Source: Sulfuricaulis sp049587675 (lineage in GTDB: Bacteria; Pseudomonadota; Gammaproteobacteria; Acidiferrobacterales; Sulfurifustaceae). Taken from it: DNA of 11,142 nt. Position numbers and translations under genes: made by a program. The notes beneath the pieces are model-generated. The model saw only the letters and a program-made list of their open reading frames with translations. It did no database searches and was not told the DNA's origin. The stretch is from assembly GCF_049587675.1 (NCBI RefSeq), contig NZ_JBAVEJ010000042.1, positions 1 to 11,142 of the forward strand, in the 5' to 3' direction. Of this stretch, positions 6,347 to 11,142 are shown one piece after another (the stretch's first letter is position 1; each line of letters starts with the position of its first letter).

Positions 6347-7288
6347 ATGAATATCAAGTCTACTCTGATTATTGCTCTGGCATTGCTCGCCGTTTCGATC
6401 GCGCCACCGCTTGCCGCGGAATCTTCCGGCGTCAAAAACATACCGCCGCTACAGGCAATCGCCTCCGCCATCAAGACCACCTTCTCGCCGGCGTCTTCCG
6501 CGCCGGCCAAAAATAATCTGCCGGAACGCATCGTGGAAGAGCAGGAAGCCCTGGTTTTCACTGCTCCGCCACGCGAATCGCCAGAAGACGCCCTGCAAAT
6601 TTACCAGCCGGTGGCGGCCTACCTGAGCCAAGCCATTGGCAAGAAGGTCGTGTTCAAATACCCTGGAACCTGGGGCGTGTACCGCACCCAAATGCTGCAG
6701 GGGAAATATGACATCATCTTCGACGGACCGCATTTCAACAGCTACCGCATGGAAAAGCTCAATCACAACATTCTGGTGAAGATTCCCGAACGTCACGAGT
6801 TCGTGGTCATTGTCAGAAAAGACAAGGCCTCATTCGACACTGTCCAGCAGATGGCGGGACGGACTTTCTGTGCTCATGCACCGCCGAATCTCGCCACGCT
6901 TGTGCTGCTGAGCAAGTTCGATAACCCATCGCGCCAACCGGTGATCGTCAGTACGAATGGCTGGGATAAAATCTACGAAGGTGTGGTCAGCGGCAAATGC
7001 GTGGGCGGCGTCTTGCCCATGCTCAATCTGAAGAAATACGATCAGGCCGGGCTAACTAAGATTATCTTCAAGACCCAGGCCATGCCGAACCAGGCGTTTT
7101 CCGCCGGTCCGCGCGTATCGCTGGAAGATCAGGCGAAAATCGCCCAGGCATTGGCGTCACCAGATGCCGCCGGTCCAACGGAAAAACTGCGCGCTGCCTT
7201 CAAGGTCGGTGATAAATTTGCGCTGGCCAGCAACCAGGAATACCAGGGACTGGCAGAATATCTTCGCAATGAATGGGGTTACTACTGA
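6347..7288 (+). CDS. PhnD-like periplasmic substrate-binding protein, copy 1
   Basis: Secreted solute-binding protein of the phosphate/phosphite/phosphonate (PhnD) superfamily, 313 residues. A signal peptide is clear: MNIK, hydrophobic core to about 19, and a likely cut after PLAA (about residue 24). The mature domain starts near residue 69 (LVFTAPPRESPEDA) after a low-complexity Ala/Ser/Pro linker. Family blocks: YQPVAAYLSQAIGKKVVFKYP (86-106), YDIIFDGPHFNSYR (121-134), NQAFSAGPR (248-256). Two cysteines, C175 and C218, are conserved in all three copies and could form a disulfide (inference). No ABC permease or ATPase gene is nearby. It may serve a distant transporter or act as a ligand sensor, as known for AioX in this superfamily. 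It is the most divergent of the three, with TWGVYR where copies 2 and 3 have DWLTYQ. The ligand cannot be inferred. It precedes copy 2 by 64 bp and is probably co-transcribed with it. Confidence 0.9.
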   Translation: MNIKSTLIIALALLAVSIAPPLAAESSGVKNIPPLQAIASAIKTTFSPASSAPAKNNLPERIVEEQEALVFTAPPRESPEDALQIYQPVAAYLSQAIGKKVVFKYPGTWGVYRTQMLQGKYDIIFDGPHFNSYRMEKLNHNILVKIPERHEFVVIVRKDKASFDTVQQMAGRTFCAHAPPNLATLVLLSKFDNPSRQPVIVSTNGWDKIYEGVVSGKCVGGVLPMLNLKKYDQAGLTKIIFKTQAMPNQAFSAGPRVSLEDQAKIAQALASPDAAGPTEKLRAAFKVGDKFALASNQEYQGLAEYLRNEWGYY

Positions 7289-7345
7289 GCTGCAGGAAGC
7301 GCAGTGGTGAGGCCCTTTCAAGACATATCATCTGGTTGAACAAGG
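7289..7345. pseudogene. Possible short trace of the methyltransferase 3' end after phnD-like gene 1
   Basis: Bases 7300-7317 match 9647-9664 (inside the methyltransferase gene) at 16 of 18 positions. A second match, CATCTG at 7329-7334, corresponds to 9681-9686 further along in the same order. The trace is shortened, with roughly 35 bp missing near the stop and 5 bp missing between the matches. It occupies the same place, directly after a phnD-like gene, as the clearer remnant at 8309-8408. On its own it would be weak. The shared position makes it plausible. Confidence 0.45.
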
Positions 7346-7348
7346 AGG
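7342..7348 (+). promoter_or_regulatory. Ribosome binding site for the GTG start of phnD-like gene 2
   Basis: AAGGAGG lies 4 nt before the GTG at 7353. The spacing is short, but no other nearby start gives the positively charged signal peptide start FGFNRRM. The ATG at 7374 is the alternative. Confidence 0.65.
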
Positions 7349-7352
7349 TCCT

Positions 7353-8312
7353 GTGTTTGGATTTAACAGAAGAATGACGACTGCCACCAGCCTGATATCG
7401 CTGGGCGCGATGATATTTGCCCCGGGTACCAGCGCCGCCGAACAGAACGTTCGCGAGAAAGCCCCCACCGCCCGCAAAGCCTCTTTCGCTCCGCCAGAGA
7501 CGGCGGCCAACCGACCGTCACTCGAAGGCATCGCCCGAGGCATGCCAGCCGGCAGCGACAACATACTTGTGTTCAGCGCGCCGCCGCGCGAAACCGAGGA
7601 AGAAGGCATCCGCATGTATCAACCGATCGCGGAATACCTCTCGCGCATCATTGGTAAAACTATCGTGTACAAACATCCCAGCGACTGGCTCACCTACCAG
7701 ACGCAGATGCAACGCGGCAGTTACGATCTCGTTTTTGACGGCCCGCATTTCAACAGCTGGCGCATCTCCAAGCTGCAGCACAGTGCCCTGGTGAAAATTG
7801 CCGGTGAGCACGTATTCGCCGTAGTGGTGCGCAAGGATGACAACCGCATCACCGACATTAAACAACTTGCCGGACAGAAGGTGTGTGGCATGAACCCGCC
7901 CAACCTGGGCACACTCGCGGTGCTCGGCGAATTCGATAATCCGGCGCGCCAACCGCTCATCATGAACAACATCGGTTGGGCCAAGGCATACGAGGGCGTG
8001 GCATTCGAAAAGAAATGCACGGCCGCGATTGTGCCGATGGAAAACCTTAAGAAATTCTCCAACAGCGAAAACCTCGTGCGTATCGTGTACAAAACGAAGG
8101 TGTTGCCGAACCAGGCATTCTCAGCCGGTCCACGCATTTCCACGGCGGACCAGGCGAGGATTGCGGCGGCATTGATTTCTCAGGAAGGCTCTCCGGCCAT
8201 GGCCCGGTTAATATCAGCCAATGGCACCGACAAGGGACTGGCCTACGCGAGCAAGGAGGATTACGCCGGGTTGGATGTCTATCTGAAGGATACTTGGGGT
8301 TACGGCCGCTAG
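7353..8312 (+). CDS. PhnD-like periplasmic substrate-binding protein, copy 2
   Basis: Paralogue of the genes at 6347 and 8647, with 319 residues from GTG 7353. The signal peptide has a basic start (FNRR), a hydrophobic core about 9-24, and a likely cut near TSAAE (26-30). A hydrophilic linker rich in Ala, Pro and charged residues follows to about 70. The binding domain starts at LVFSAPPRETEEEG. Blocks: YQPIAEYLSRIIGKTIVYKHPSDWLTYQ (89-116), YDLVFDGPHFNSWR (124-137), NQAFSAGPRIS (253-263), and the C-terminal block YAGLDVYLKDTWGYGR. Conserved cysteines are C178 and C222. It resembles copy 3 more than copy 1. The stop codon lies in CTAG (8309-8312), the same arrangement as at the copy 3/methyltransferase junction. 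It is probably co-transcribed with copy 1, because the gap is only 64 bp. Ligand unknown; no transporter partner in the window. Confidence 0.9.
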   Translation: MFGFNRRMTTATSLISLGAMIFAPGTSAAEQNVREKAPTARKASFAPPETAANRPSLEGIARGMPAGSDNILVFSAPPRETEEEGIRMYQPIAEYLSRIIGKTIVYKHPSDWLTYQTQMQRGSYDLVFDGPHFNSWRISKLQHSALVKIAGEHVFAVVVRKDDNRITDIKQLAGQKVCGMNPPNLGTLAVLGEFDNPARQPLIMNNIGWAKAYEGVAFEKKCTAAIVPMENLKKFSNSENLVRIVYKTKVLPNQAFSAGPRISTADQARIAAALISQEGSPAMARLISANGTDKGLAYASKEDYAGLDVYLKDTWGYGR

Positions 8313-8408
8313 GACAAGGTTTTCGATTACAGCCAGCCTGACCACCAAGGACGTGTCATGGCGGCAAGGCACTTCGTGTAAATCCATTAACATATGTACA
8401 AAGGACAG
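8309..8408 (-). pseudogene. Decayed copy of the methyltransferase 3' end
   Basis: The sequence after phnD-like gene 2 aligns with the 3' end of the methyltransferase (9597-9698). It opens with CTAGGACAAGG as in 9597-9607, continues with CCAGCCT.ACCACC, and contains the shared 14-base word CTTCGTGTAAATCC (8372-8385 versus 9662-9675), then AACAT. At least one single-base gap near the stop breaks the reading frame. It ends where the 51-bp repeat copy C begins, 14 bp later. This is what a tandem duplication of the unit phnD-like gene plus convergent methyltransferase 3' end would leave. Confidence 0.8.
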
Positions 8409-8422
8409 AGAAAACCCTTGTA

Positions 8423-8473
8423 ACGTTCAGGATGCATTACCGCTCGCGCAAACAAACCGGCCGCTTGTCGGGC
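8423..8473 (+). repeat. 51-bp dispersed repeat, copy C, at the phnD2/phnD3 duplication junction
   Basis: It matches 3506-3556 at 48 of 51 positions, nearly 5 kb away and in the same orientation. The CGGCCG dyad centre is at 8458-8463. It starts directly after the methyltransferase remnant and forms the beginning of the leader of phnD-like gene 3. The near identity contrasts with the stronger decay of the flanking remnants. This suggests either constraint on the repeat or more recent copying. Confidence 0.8.
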
Positions 8474-8646
8474 CGGAAAGAATGCCAATATTGGTCATCT
8501 GGATTTGATGCCTTCTCCGGCTACGCTTTTCTTTTAGAGAACACGGTAGTTCGCTCGGTCTGACATGACGTTCCTGCGGCATCCGTGATTCTTCCAAGAC
8601 ATCGACAAGAAGCAATCGGGAAGTGGACGCAGCAAGGAGAGTCATC
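8474..8646 (+). promoter_or_regulatory. Leader of phnD-like gene 3, related to the leader of gene 1
   Basis: With the repeat in front of it, this stretch resembles 6154-6346. Shared words include ATGYCAA, TGGTCA and CTGGA near the start, and CAAGGAGAG with identical spacing to the start codon at the end. The middle has diverged. A promoter shared by genes 1 and 3 probably lies here, but I cannot place its boxes. Gene 2 lacks this leader. Confidence 0.5.
8634..8639 (+). promoter_or_regulatory. Ribosome binding site deciding the phnD-like gene 3 start
   Basis: AAGGAG lies 7 nt before GTG 8647, exactly as before the ATG of gene 1. The upstream GTG at 8623 in the same frame would place this site inside the gene, so the shorter protein is preferred. 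Confidence 0.8.
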
Positions 8647-9600
8647 GTGAAAATCAGATCCGCACTGGCCGTTTTTCTGGCACTTTTATTCGTATTCATC
8701 TCGCGCCTGTCGGTCGCGGAATCCTCTGAAGCACAAAATCTCGCGCCGATGCAGGCCTCTTCTGCCGCGGCCATGAAGAAGGTCTCGTATACACCCGCTT
8801 CGGCCACCTTCGAAAAAAGCAATCTCCCGGAACACATTGCCGGGGAACAGGGAGCGCTGGTGTTCTCCGCGCCCCCGCGTGAAACCGAGGCCGAGGCCCT
8901 GCGCATTTATCGTCCCATTGCCGAGTACCTGACACACATCATCGGCAAAAAAATCGTTTTTCATTACCCGAAAGACTGGCTCACCTACCAGAAGGAAATG
9001 CAGCAGGGCAACTATGATCTCGTGTTTGATGGACCGCACTTGAACAGCTGGCGCATTTCCAACCTGCAACACCATACCCTGGTGAAGCTTGCAGACGAAT
9101 ACGCGTTCGTGGTCGTGGTGCGTAAGGAAGACAGGATTACCAACCTCAAGCAACTCGCCGGCCTGAGGATATGCGGCATGACGCCACCGGACTTCGGCAC
9201 GCTGGCAGTGCTCGGCCAGTTCGACAACCCCGCGCGTCAGCCGCTCATCATCAACACCCTGGGAGCGACAAAGGTCTATGAGAGCGTAGCGATCGAGAAA
9301 CAATGCAATGCCGGCATTCTGCCTGCGGCCAGCTTGAAAAAATTCAACGAAAGCAAAAATCTCTTGCGCGCGATCTACATGACGCAGCCCATACCCAACC
9401 AGGCGTTCTCCGCCGGTCCGCGCATTTCGCGGGAAGATCAGGCGCGCATCGCCGCGGCGCTGGTTTCACCCGAGGCCTCTCAGGTGGTGAGCCGCCTGAT
9501 GGCGGCGAACGGTTCCGATAAGGGTCTGGCCTTCGCCGGCAAGAACGATTACACCGGACTGGATGTCTACCTGAAGGACAGCTGGGGTTACAGCCGCTAG
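8647..9600 (+). CDS. PhnD-like periplasmic substrate-binding protein, copy 3
   Basis: Third paralogue, with 317 residues from GTG 8647. Signal peptide: VKIRSALAVFLALLFVFI with a likely cut near SVAES (about residue 22-26). A linker follows to about 70, then the binding domain from LVFSAPPRETEAEA. Blocks: YRPIAEYLTHIIGKKIVFHYPKDWLTYQ (88-115), YDLVFDGPHLNSWR (123-136), NQAFSAGPRIS (251-261), and a C-terminal block YTGLDVYLKDSWGYSR. Cysteines C176 and C220 match those of the other copies. It has its own leader with the dispersed repeat, so it may be transcribed separately from copies 1 and 2. Its TAG stop overlaps the methyltransferase stop on the other strand inside the 4-bp CTAG (9597-9600). 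Ligand unknown; phosphate, phosphonate, phosphite or another oxyanion are family possibilities. Confidence 0.9.
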   Translation: MKIRSALAVFLALLFVFISRLSVAESSEAQNLAPMQASSAAAMKKVSYTPASATFEKSNLPEHIAGEQGALVFSAPPRETEAEALRIYRPIAEYLTHIIGKKIVFHYPKDWLTYQKEMQQGNYDLVFDGPHLNSWRISNLQHHTLVKLADEYAFVVVVRKEDRITNLKQLAGLRICGMTPPDFGTLAVLGQFDNPARQPLIINTLGATKVYESVAIEKQCNAGILPAASLKKFNESKNLLRAIYMTQPIPNQAFSAGPRISREDQARIAAALVSPEASQVVSRLMAANGSDKGLAFAGKNDYTGLDVYLKDSWGYSR

Positions 9601-10208
9601 GACAAGGATTTTCGTTTCACAACCAGCCTCACCACCGACGCCGTGCCGCGGTGGTGCGGCCCTTCGTGTAAATCCGTCAACATCTGCTGCAGCAACAGGA
9701 TTTCTCCCTTCGAAAAGTCCTCGCGCACCGTCTCCACGGTATAGAGCATTTCCCTGACCGGCGGGCCGCCGGTTTTGTATTCGAGCTGTTCCGGCGTGAA
9801 CGACTCCATGATCAGCACGCCACCGGGCTTGAGCGCCCGCAGCATTTTGTCGTGCATGCGCGCGCGGTGCTCCGGCGGGAAGTGGATGAAAATCGCGACG
9901 ACAACATCGAACTCGTGCTCGGGCCATTTCCAATTCGTGAGATCGGTTAATTCCGTGCCAATCGAAACGCCTCGGCTCTTGGCCAGTTCCCGCGCCTTGC
10001 GCAAGCCCACCTCGGAGCCGTCCACCGACAGCACGTCGAGCCCCTGCTGCGCCAGCCACACCCCGTTGCGCCCCTCGCCATCCCCCACCGCGAGCGCCTT
10101 GAGGCCGGGCAGAAAATAATGTTTCTGCGACACCAGAAAGGCGTTCGGTTCCGTGCCGTAGGCGTAGCCCGGCTCGGAGAAACGGGAATTCCAGAAGTCG
10201 TTGGTCAT
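9597..10208 (-). CDS. Class I SAM-dependent methyltransferase
   Basis: Cytoplasmic Rossmann-fold methyltransferase, 203 residues. Motif I is ALAVGDGEGRNGVWLA (38-53), which binds SAM. The acidic end of beta-2 is VDGS (D63). Motif IV is FDVVVAIFIHFPPEHRA (100-116), and LKPGGVLIM (126-134) forms the post-motif strand. The N-terminus WNSRFSEPGYAYGTEPNAFL is typical of a group of small stand-alone methyltransferases distantly related to TehB. The substrate is not predictable; a tellurite/thiol role would be a guess. Start ATG 10208; the ribosome binding site is weak. It begins 9 nt after the stop of the bPH2 gene on the same strand, so the two are very likely one operon with translational coupling. 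Its stop shares CTAG with the stop of phnD-like gene 3. Decayed copies of its 3' end lie after phnD-like gene 2 and perhaps gene 1. Confidence 0.9.
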   Translation of the reverse strand: MTNDFWNSRFSEPGYAYGTEPNAFLVSQKHYFLPGLKALAVGDGEGRNGVWLAQQGLDVLSVDGSEVGLRKARELAKSRGVSIGTELTDLTNWKWPEHEFDVVVAIFIHFPPEHRARMHDKMLRALKPGGVLIMESFTPEQLEYKTGGPPVREMLYTVETVREDFSKGEILLLQQMLTDLHEGPHHRGTASVVRLVVKRKSLS

Positions 10209-10217
10209 GCCGGATAA

Positions 10218-10673
10218 TCAATCGCCCGGGCTTTTGCCTTGCATGCGCTGCGCCAGTTGTTTGACTTGCAAGGGCTTGTCCACGCCGCGGAACACGACCT
10301 CGATGCCACTACCGCCGGCGCTGGAGAACTCCACATCGCCCACGCCCACGAGACGCTGCCACAGCGACTGGTTCACGTTGATGTTGCGCAGGTCCTGGAC
10401 GCGGATGGATTTCACCTTGCGCGCGATCAGACCCTCGCGGCTTTCGATGGTCTCGCCATTGATCGTATAGGCCCACGAATAACGCCGATAAATCACCACC
10501 ACGACCAGATACACAAACACCGCCGTGATCACCACATAAACCACCCGCAGGTTTTCGGTAGAAAAATATTGATGGCCCTTCAGATAGGCCAGAACGAAAA
10601 CAACCGGCATCAGGAACAGAATTCCGATCTGCCACCACTGGTTCAGCCACGCCGGACGTGCGATATAGTTCAT
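10218..10673 (-). CDS. Membrane-anchored bPH2 (YdbS/YdbT-like) PH-domain protein
   Basis: Small inner-membrane protein, 151 residues from ATG 10673. Two hydrophobic segments (about 14-31 and 44-62) are followed by a bacterial PH-like domain (about 67-145) with the characteristic pattern IRVQDLRNINVNQSLWQRLVGVGDVEFSSAG. The PH-like part is predicted to face the cytoplasm, and the biochemical role of this family is poorly known. The start was chosen because GGAGA (10682-10686) lies 8 nt upstream and the resulting length is close to that of typical YdbS proteins. The frame stays open further upstream: ATG 10745 would add 24 hydrophilic residues but lacks a ribosome binding site, and the frame extends to 10838 inside the repeat-like region. 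It is the first gene of a two-gene operon with the methyltransferase. A functional link between the two is not evident. Confidence 0.85.
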   Translation of the reverse strand: MNYIARPAWLNQWWQIGILFLMPVVFVLAYLKGHQYFSTENLRVVYVVITAVFVYLVVVVIYRRYSWAYTINGETIESREGLIARKVKSIRVQDLRNINVNQSLWQRLVGVGDVEFSSAGGSGIEVVFRGVDKPLQVKQLAQRMQGKSPGD

Positions 10674-10681
10674 GGTCTCCT

Positions 10682-10686
10682 TCTCC
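10682..10686 (-). promoter_or_regulatory. Ribosome binding site deciding the bPH2 gene start
   Basis: Read on the - strand this is GGAGA, 8 nt before ATG 10673. An overlapping AAGGAG sits nearer the start. No comparable site precedes the ATG at 10745. Confidence 0.6.
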
Positions 10687-10773
10687 GGGGATTGTCCCTG
10701 AGCTTGTTCTTTATCACGGGAAGCGAGGTATTTGTAGTCTTTCATATCGCTATTATTGTTCCGCCTGCGGCGG

Positions 10774-11028
10774 ATTGAAAAGCTAATTGCGGGTGGCTCC
10801 GCCCCTGCACCCTGGGTTCCTTTCTCTTGCTTGTCCAAGAGAAAGGAACCAAAGAGAAGGACACCCGGTCGCTTCGCCGCGCCAACATCGCGCGGTACCC
10901 TGCGCGCTTCGCTTCAGCCGGGCGCTCGCCTAACTCGCCGGGCGCAAAATACGCGCCTCGGGCTCGATCAGGAGTCTCGCGAATACCCCCGGCCTTGCTC
11001 GGTGCTCGGCTCGCTCCGACGAGGATAA
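10774..11028. repeat. GC-rich hairpin-containing repeat-like intergenic region
   Basis: No credible gene lies between the bPH2 gene and about 11034. The stretch contains the 15-bp perfect hairpin at 10815-10850, a second copy of half the arm (AAAGAGAAGG at 10851-10860), and a very GC-rich part with repeated GCCGGGCGC words (10917-10925, 10937-10945) and many CGC/TCGC runs. From memory, regions combining a pyrimidine-rich hairpin with an ACACCCGGTCGC-type GC-rich segment recur between genes in many proteobacterial genomes and produce spurious open frames on both strands. That link is recall, not computed. Confidence 0.5.
10815..10850. repeat. Perfect 15-bp inverted repeat (long hairpin)
   Basis: GGTTCCTTTCTCTTG at 10815-10829 is the exact reverse complement of CAAGAGAAAGGAACC at 10836-10850, with a 6-nt loop CTTGTC. 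Neither strand has a T run after the stem, so it is not a standard intrinsic terminator. It lies about 140 bp upstream of the bPH2 start. Confidence 0.85.
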
Positions 11029-11034
11029 AAAAAA

Positions 11035-11142
11035 CTAACACCACGCTTGAGCAGCCGAGGGGCCCGTGTCTGCCGGATCCGAGGTCAGCTCGATGTGCTT
11101 GTATAGTGTTATTTTCACTTCGCCATTCTCACAAATCGATAT
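11035..11142 (-). CDS. Possible C-terminus of an unidentified protein, cut by window edge
   Basis: On the - strand a frame is open from the window edge for 35 codons to TAG at 11035-11037. It ends with the mixed-composition peptide YKHIELTSDPADTGPSAAQAWC. The composition looks more protein-like than the neighbouring repeat frames, and the stop is followed by a run of eight T on that strand, which could belong to a terminator although no clear stem is visible. I do not recognise the family. It may be chance, given the short length. Confidence 0.3.
   Translation of the reverse strand: MSICENGEVKITLYKHIELTSDPADTGPSAAQAWC

Noticed and set aside
6163..6516. 117-codon open frame starting in the chrA-phnD1 spacer
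   Set aside because: No ribosome binding site, unusual composition (Cys/Arg/Trp-rich), and it overlaps the well-supported signal peptide region of phnD-like gene 1.
8427..8906. 159-codon - strand frame over the phnD3 leader and signal peptide
   Set aside because: Antisense to a well-supported gene start, Ser/Arg-rich, and includes the repeat.
9466..10221. 251-codon - strand open frame across the methyltransferase
   Set aside because: It is a shifted-frame shadow of the methyltransferase, full of Gly/Arg/Ala, with no domain pattern.
10815..10850. The 15-bp hairpin as an intrinsic terminator
   Set aside because: Neither strand shows a T-rich tract after the stem.
10742..11044. Open frames on both strands in the right-hand spacer (also 10756-11028)
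   Set aside because: Both run through the perfect hairpin and GC-rich repeat; the peptides are low-complexity Arg/Pro/Ala with no domain features.
1..11142. CRISPR array, tRNA, rRNA or transposase gene
   Set aside because: I saw no regularly spaced repeats, no cloverleaf-like sequences and no transposase or integrase motifs in any frame.

Overview
The window looks like a GC-rich proteobacterial chromosome, most likely a gammaproteobacterium. The evidence is a canonical NtrB/NtrC pair, strong AAGGAG-type ribosome binding sites, several GTG starts, and a GC-rich intergenic repeat of a kind I associate with Proteobacteria. Finer taxonomy cannot be read from the sequence.

Layout from left to right. 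(1) The 3' part of ntrB, cut by the window edge, overlaps ntrC. Together they form the nitrogen two-component system, on the + strand. (2) On the - strand and convergent to ntrC lie two tandem paralogous PAPS-type sulfotransferases, then a two-domain ChrA-type anion transporter. In transcription order this is chrA, sulfotransferase 2, sulfotransferase 1. (3) A 362-bp divergent intergenic region follows. (4) Next come three paralogous secreted PhnD-like substrate-binding proteins on the + strand, with no ABC permease or ATPase beside them. (5) Convergent to the last one is a - strand pair, probably co-transcribed: a membrane-anchored bPH2-domain protein, then a class I SAM-dependent methyltransferase. 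(6) The right end is a GC-rich, hairpin-containing repeat-like stretch and possibly the C-terminus of another - strand gene.

The most interesting content lies between the genes. Both expanded families (sulfotransferase and PhnD-like) seem to have grown by tandem duplication that also copied the 3' end of the neighbouring convergent single-copy gene. A decayed copy of the ntrC Fis-type helix-turn-helix end, with an in-frame stop, sits between the two sulfotransferases. A decayed copy of the methyltransferase 3' end sits after phnD-like gene 2, and a shorter trace after gene 1. A 51-bp repeat (48/51 identical by my count) lies at the sulfotransferase junction and at the phnD2/phnD3 junction. 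A degenerate third copy precedes phnD-like gene 1.

Functionally, NtrBC controls nitrogen assimilation. The sulfotransferases transfer sulfo groups from PAPS to unknown acceptors. ChrA exports chromate or handles a related oxyanion. The PhnD-like proteins probably bind a small anion in the periplasm. A shared oxyanion theme for the accessory block is only an inference; nothing here proves that these genes act together.
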